A DNA stretch of 64,000 nt from Apium graveolens. Lineage: Eukaryota > Streptophyta > Magnoliopsida > Apiales > Apiaceae. Location of the stretch: positions 169,135,141 to 169,199,140 of the forward strand of contig NC_133655.1 of the NCBI RefSeq assembly GCF_009905375.1, given 5' to 3'. This document shows, one piece after another, positions 58,801 through 64,000 of the stretch. Both the position numbers and the translations under genes were made by a program. Numbering within the stretch: the stretch's first letter is position 1; each line of letters begins with the position of its first letter. Under the pieces are notes generated by a model that searched no databases, was not told where the DNA came from, and worked only from the letters and a program-made list of their open reading frames with translations.

Positions 58801-60125
58801 TCCTAATGCTATGCACAAAAACAGTCCAAAGAAAATCGGACGTTACGACGGCTATGTTTACGCGATTTCCCATTTTTTAAACCATCCACGATCAACCCAA
58901 ACCATCCTCAAATCCAACACACAACAAACATCCATCCTTATCACATCATAACAATCCCAACCAATTCACTTTTAATCATTCATACATATGCTTAAACCTA
59001 ACTTTAATCATACTTAAGTTTCTTTAAATCAAAACCACAAAATTACCATTTCATTTCACTACCATACCAAATCTCAAACTCTAATCATAACAACAAGATA
59101 CCATAACATCCTACTCATCAAAATCACCTTATAATATATATGAACCTAGGGTTTGAAAATGGTATACCTTCCTTGGATTGGTGGGTGGAGCTAGGAAGCC
59201 TTAAGAAGCTTGGAGAAGCCTTAGGAAAGCTTGGATCTTCAAGAAAACAAGAAAAAGTTCAAGTTAAAAACTTGAAAACACTATTCATTGTCTTCTTCAT
59301 TGATTAAATGGAGAAGCTAGAGAAAGAATTAATGGCTTAAACTCATGATATAGCCATAACTAAGCATAAAGATGGTTAGGGAATTTTCTTACCAATTAAG
59401 GATGCTTGGATCTTGATTTTGGAAATTTTTTTCTTTGAAAAAGGCAAAAAGCCGAGAGCTAATATGAAGAACAATGCCTTGGCTGATTTTTTGATTTTTT
59501 TGATGAAATGATTTGCTAGTTGGTTGGCTTGGTTTTGTTTTTGATTTAGCAAATTACCACCTTGCCCTTGAATTTGTGTGGTCCTTAATCAACCACACCT
59601 CCCTTCTTCCATGTCATGCTTATGTCACCCTTATGATGTCATCCTCCCTTCCTTGTCTCCTTTCTATTGGTTGGATGACATCACTCCCATTAATCCCTTT
59701 GATTAACTTCCTAATCGTTTGCCTAATGACCGCTGATCTGTTGTACGGTTCGCTTAACTTTCGTTCTCGTTTATCGTTTGAAGGATCATACCCGGGATCT
59801 TATTACTTAGGTTCCCTTAACCTTTCTCAATACATTATATTCCTTTTTATGATCCTCTATTATAATCCTTTAATTTAAATCCTTTTTATTCTGTTACCTT
59901 ATACTCAATTCTCTCCGTATCTTATGGATTTCCGGGAAAAACCAAAGTGTTCGGAATTGGGTTCTGACGATATTTACATACACTTATATACTTCATAGAG
60001 TTCTAATAAAATCCCAGAATATCCATAACAGAACCCCTACATAGCGTGGCATGAAAAGTTTTCTCATTCAGCAAAAACACTATTCATAAGGGTTTCAAAA
60101 TTCCTCAAAAATTGGGGTTATTACA
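55859..60125 (-). repeat. 5' LTR of N
   Basis: 4267 bp, nearly identical to 45811-50100. Substitutions noticed: near 56187, 57284, 58260, 58317-58322, 58356 and 59273. The AT dinucleotide run (58016-58033) is about 20 bp shorter than in the other LTR. Confidence 0.95.
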
Positions 60126-61440
60126 CTTCTTCCAGAAAGAGAAATTGAATTTGCGATCGACTTAGCACCTGAAACAGAACCAGTGTCCAAGGCACCGTAC
60201 AGAATGGCGCCCGTTGAGATGAAAGAGTTAGCGAAGCAATTGCAAGAGCTATTGGAGAAAGGAGTAATTAGACCCAGTATGTCCCCGTGGGGAGCTCCGG
60301 TATTATTTGTCAAGAAGAAAGATGGAAACATGAGACTGTGTATCGACTATAGGGAGCTCAACAAGCTTACAATCAAGAACAAGTATCCGTTACCTAGAAT
60401 TGACGATTTGTTTGACCAATTGAAGGGAACCAAGTATTTCTCCAAAATTGATTTAAGATCGGGATATCATCAGTTGAGGATCAAGCCAGAAGATATACCA
60501 AAGACAGCTTTCCGAACAAGGTACGGACATTATGAATTTTTAGTAATGTCTTTTGGATTGACCAATGCCCCGGCAGCATTTATGGACCTGATGAACAGAA
60601 TTTTCAAGGAATATTTGGACAAGTTCGTTATTGTATTTATAGACAATATTTTGATCTATTCAAAGACGGAAGAGGATCATGCGGAACATTTAAGGACAGC
60701 TTTGGAGATTTTAAGGAAAAAGAAGTTATATGCTAAATTCTCGAAGTGTGAGTTTTGGCTACAGAAAGTTCAGTTCTTAGGACACATAGTTAGTAATGAA
60801 GGGATTAAAGTGGATCCGGCAAAGATCGAGGCAATTACGAATTGGGAGAGACCGAGAACACCCACCGAGGTAAGAAGTTTCTTGGGATTGGCAGGATATT
60901 ATCGACGATTCGTCCAGAATTTCTCAAGAATTGCAACACCATTAACAAAGCTTACACGGAAGAATGAAAAGTTTATATGGAACGACAAGTGCGAAGAAAG
61001 TTTTCAGGAGTTGAAGCGACGATTAATCACGGCACCTGTTTTGTCACTTCCAGACGATCAAGGGAATTTCGTAATTTATAGCGATGCTTCTCACAAAGGA
61101 TTAGGATGTGTTCTAATGCAGCACGACAAGGTGATTGTGTATGCGTTAAGGTAATTGAAACCACACGAACAGAAGTATCCTACTCATGATTTGGAGCTAG
61201 CAGCCATAGTATTTGCTTTGAAGATCTGGAGACATTACCTTTATGGAGAGAAGTGTGAGATTTATACGGATCACAAAAGTTTGAAGTATATATTCACCCG
61301 GAAGGAACTTAATATGAGGCAAAGGAGATGGTTAGAATTGATCAAAGATTATGATTGCTCGATTAATTATCATCCCGGTAAAGCGAACGTTGTAGCGGAC
61401 GCGTTTAGTCGGAAGGAAAGGTTAAATGAGTTATCAGTAC
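60126..61440 (+). pseudogene. pol: Tekay-like reverse transcriptase and RNase H (T)
   Basis: RT boxes: [66 protein letters not shown]. The catalytic box reads FIDN at 60639-60647; relatives have FIDD, so one metal-binding Asp is lost by a GAT/GAC-to-AAT change. RNase H shows [15 protein letters not shown], a TAA near 61153 where Gln of RQLKPHE is usual, then [29 protein letters not shown] and [10 protein letters not shown]. The frame is kept, so only that stop interrupts this part. Confidence 0.94.
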
Positions 61441-62984
61441 CTGAAGAGATATATAAGGAATTTCAGAGATTGGAATTGGAGATTAGAGTTTGCAAGCCTG
61501 AAGAAGCGAAAGTGTACAGTATGACTTTTCAGCCGGAGTTGCTGGAGAAAATAAAGAAATGTCAGGAAGATGTAATGGACCAAGATATAAATCGTTTGGT
61601 AGGTGAAGAATTATGCACACAAAGGGATGATCAAGGTATTTTGAGGTTTTCTTCTAGAATTTGGATTCCACTAGTAACGGAGCTGAAGAATGAAATTTTG
61701 CAAGAAGCGCATAGTTCAAGATATTCCATCCATCCGGGAAGTACCAAGATGTATAGAGATTTAAAGGAAAATTATTGGTGGCCAGACATGAAGAGGGAAA
61801 TTGCGGAATGGGTTAGCAAATATTATACATGTCAGAAAGTTAAAGCAGAGCATCAGAGACCAAGCGGATTGCTACAGCCATTGGAGATTCCAGAGTGGAA
61901 GTGGAAACATATTGCCATGGATTTTATAGTTGGATTACCAAGGACAAGGGCTAATCATGATGCCATTTTGATTATAGTGGATAGACTTACCAAGTTAGCT
62001 CATTTTCTGCGTATAAATGAAAGATTTTCGCTCGACAAGTTAGTCCATATGTACCTGAAGGAAATCGTAGTTCGTCATGGAGTTCCTATGTCTATCGTAT
62101 TTGATCGAGATCCAAGATTTAACTCGAGATTTTGGAAGAGTTTTCAAGAATGTTTGGGAACAAGACTGAATATGAGTACGGCCTATCACCCCCAGACGGA
62201 CGGCCAAAGTGAAAGAACGATCCAGACAATCGAGGACATGTTACGCGTTTGTGCTATTGATTTCAAAGGAAATTGGGACGAGCATTTACCCCTGGTAGAG
62301 TTTGCTTATAACAACAGTTATCACGCCAGCATTGGGATGCCACCCTATGAAGCCCTTTATGGACGCAAATGCAGATCTCCAGTATATTGGGATGAAGTAG
62401 GAGAACGCAAGATACTTGGACCTGAACTGGTACAGCAAATAAAGGAAGTTGTTAAAATTATCTAGAAGAGATTGATAGCCGCACAAGATCGTCAGAGGAA
62501 ATACGCAGACCAGTCAAGGAAAGACATGGAATTTGAAGAAGGAAGCTTGGTATTACTGAAAGTATCACCGTGGAAAGGACTAACAAGGTTTGGAAAGAAA
62601 GGGAAGCTAAGCCCAAGATATGTCGGACCTTTTGAGATCCTAAAGCGCGTTGGCAAAGTAGCTTACGAATTGGCATTACCACCGCACATGAAGCACATTC
62701 ACAATATTTTTCACGTATCGATGCTTAAGAAGTACAATCCAGACTCCAAGCATGTAATAGAATATGAGCCAATAGAGCTTCAGGCAGATTTGTCATATGT
62801 AGAGAGCCCGATAGAGATTCTAGAGGAAAGAGAGAAAGTATTGAGGAATAAAGTAGTAAAGTTAGTAAGGGTATTGTGGAGAAACCCAAAGGTTGAAGAG
62901 TCAACCTGGGAGTTAGAAAGTAATATGAGAGAAAAGTACCCTCATTTGTTTTCTAAGGAGATTCTGAGGACAGAATCATTTTAA
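61441..62984 (+). pseudogene. pol: Tekay-like integrase with chromodomain (T)
   Basis: HHCC zinc part: [20 protein letters not shown] then [11 protein letters not shown], where the first Cys is Tyr (near 61821). Core: [42 protein letters not shown], with D, D and E present. A TAG at 62463-62465 follows KII, where Gln is usual. The open part after it has GLTRFGKKGKLSPRYVGPFE (GPY/F) and a C-terminal chromodomain (YVESPIEILEEREKVL ... VLWRNPKVEESTWELE), which in chromoviruses directs integration to heterochromatin. The frame ends TAA at 62982-62984. Confidence 0.94.
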
Positions 62985-62995
62985 GGGGGGAAGGA
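62983..62995 (+). promoter_or_regulatory. Polypurine tract of T
   Basis: AAGGGGGGAAGGA overlaps the pol stop codon and directly precedes the 3' LTR. Confidence 0.92.
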
Positions 62996-64000
62996 TGTAA
63001 TATCCGGGATATATCGTGTAATTATTTTTGCTATTAAATAATTATTATATGTGTCCAGTATCTATTCTGTGAATTAATTGTAAGTGTTATCTGTATTTGG
63101 ATATTCAAAAATAATATTAATTGAGTATTTTAATTTTTATATGTCCAAAATAAAATATAGATAATTGTCATATCCTCCTAATTATTTTTATGTTGATTTA
63201 TGAATTTATAAAAATTATATGAAAATTATAAAATCTTTTTCCGGGTATTTAAAATCTATTTTATAAAAACGGGAATCAACCGACGTCACCCGTTGCTACG
63301 TTTTTGGAACCCGAAACTCTTCCGAGAACTCCTTCCTAACCTAATTTTAATATTCCGAGCATTTTCCATATTTCGACTTTTTCGATCCGGCGTACGGTTT
63401 GTCCTGCGCGGGTCCCGGCGCAACATTTTTGATACAATATTCGTTTCGGTAAATCAATAAAACTCGTATTTTCGATAAACGGGAGCTTTTTATTAAACTA
63501 TCACAATTATCACTTCGTAGTACGTGTAACCAGGCGCTGAGACCATGACCGCAGTACAAATTGTACTGATTTGGATAATTATCCCGAAAACCGATACCAT
63601 TTGGATCAGTTTTTATAAATAAACGTACCGTTTTATATACGGAATGATCCAACAGGATACTAATTTTCCGTAAATATAAATAGCCTTTTACCATATTTTA
63701 TTTCGTATCAATATCATTTGCAGACAGATAATTATATAATTTTATAGAGAAAAATCATATATTCATAAACTGTTCCAAGAATCAAACCAACTTTTGAAGG
63801 TGTTATTGATCTTTGTTTGAAAAGCTCGAGTACCAGATTTGAAGGTCTTGAATAGCTCTATCAGATTCCATAACCTATTTTACTGCAGAATCAAAGGTTG
63901 ATTTTATATATTTTTATTTATTTTCGAATTATTTTTATTAAAAATATGATTTTTTGTTCGGATGGTTGTTTGTATGATTTGATGATTGCATGTTGTAGAG
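62996..64000 (+). repeat. 3' LTR of T, first ~1 kb
   Basis: Starts TGTAATATCCGGGATATATC as at 39402 and continues to the window end. It aligns with 39402-40400 with about 35-40 mismatches by eye. TATA box at 63675-63682. Confidence 0.95.

Larger units (their letters stand above)
45811..60125 (-). mobile_element. Tekay-like element N, recent and pol-defective
   Basis: 14,315 bp flanked by a perfect 5-bp duplication. LTRs at 45811-50100 and 55859-60125 face minus (TGTAATAACCCC ... GGGGGTGTTACA). PBS and polypurine tract are intact. The internal part is only 5.76 kb and holds recognisable but wrecked chromodomain, integrase, RNase H and Gag pieces, plus one intact 257-codon pre-gag ORF. I noticed fewer than ten substitutions between the LTRs; most length difference is in an AT run. 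It must have inserted recently, yet it cannot encode its own enzymes. Confidence 0.93.
39402..64000 (+). mobile_element. Tekay-like Ty3/Gypsy chromovirus T, 3' end outside window
   Basis: The order is 5' LTR 39402-42837, Met-tRNA PBS, pre-gag ORF, Gag with two zinc knuckles, protease, RT, RNase H, integrase with C-terminal chromodomain, polypurine tract, then the 3' LTR from 62996. Chromodomain, long LTRs and the MPPRRNTR Gag start fit Tekay/Del. Element N splits it at 45811-60125. Pol has frameshifts, stops and altered catalytic residues. Over the ~990 bp comparable, the LTRs differ at roughly 35-40 positions, so it is much older than N. Confidence 0.92.

Noticed and set aside
39402..64000. 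Integrated pararetrovirus
   Set aside because: LTRs, integrase, chromodomain and target-site duplications show LTR retrotransposons; no movement or coat protein motif was seen.

Overview
This window looks like a nested block of LTR retrotransposons from a plant nuclear genome. It carries Ty1/Copia and Ty3/Gypsy gag-pol with plant-type primer-binding sites (initiator Met tRNA type TGGTATCAGAGC; Athila type TGGCGCCGCTGCCGGGGAC). It also has a Tekay-like chromodomain pol, a Sirevirus-like Copia with a long extra ORF, and an Athila ORF3. I see no host gene, rRNA, tRNA gene, CRISPR array or bacterial feature. The variants suggest a eudicot (weak impression: Apiaceae), but the family cannot be proved from this sequence.

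Layout. (1) 1-5693: 3' part of a decayed Copia element (C1, + strand) with its 3' LTR at 4022-5693. (2) 5694-39401: an old Tat-like Gypsy element (X, + strand), split by later insertions. Its 5' LTR (5694-7638) holds an Athila-type solo LTR (5892-7322). A gag fragment follows (7666-8139), then the tandem-repeat-rich 3' UTR (37750-39273) and the start of its 3' LTR (39274-39401). (3) 8140-37749: a Sirevirus-like Copia element (S, - strand) inside X. Its 5' LTR is at 37185-37749, its 3' LTR is lost, and a ~1270-codon broken ORF lies downstream of pol. (4) Inside the gag of S is a solo Copia LTR of the C1 family, and inside that LTR is an Athila-like Gypsy element (A, - strand, 18942-29829). (5) The segment 15048-20404 recurs at 29881-35238 almost unchanged. 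The first copy holds the full Athila element and the second only its solo LTR. The junction (29827-29880) carries templated filler DNA. (6) 39402 to the window end: a Tekay-like chromovirus (T, + strand) inserted in the 3' LTR of X. (7) 45811-60125: a second Tekay-like element (N, - strand, LTRs ~4.27-4.29 kb) inserted in the pol of T with a perfect CTTCT target-site duplication.

Inferred order: X, then S; then the C1-type LTR in S; then A in that LTR; then tandem duplication and LTR-LTR recombination. Independently, T entered X (its LTRs differ by about 3-4 percent where comparable), and N entered T very recently (LTRs nearly identical). No element has an intact gag-pol. Intact frames are gag of T (398 aa), ORF3 of A (390 aa) and a pre-gag ORF in N (257 aa).

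Most interesting points: N has nearly identical LTRs but a wrecked pol, so it probably moved non-autonomously. A pre-gag ORF of unknown function lies at the same place in both Tekay-like elements. S has a very large unexplained ORF downstream of pol. The duplication junction carries templated filler and breaks inside a GC-rich repeat.
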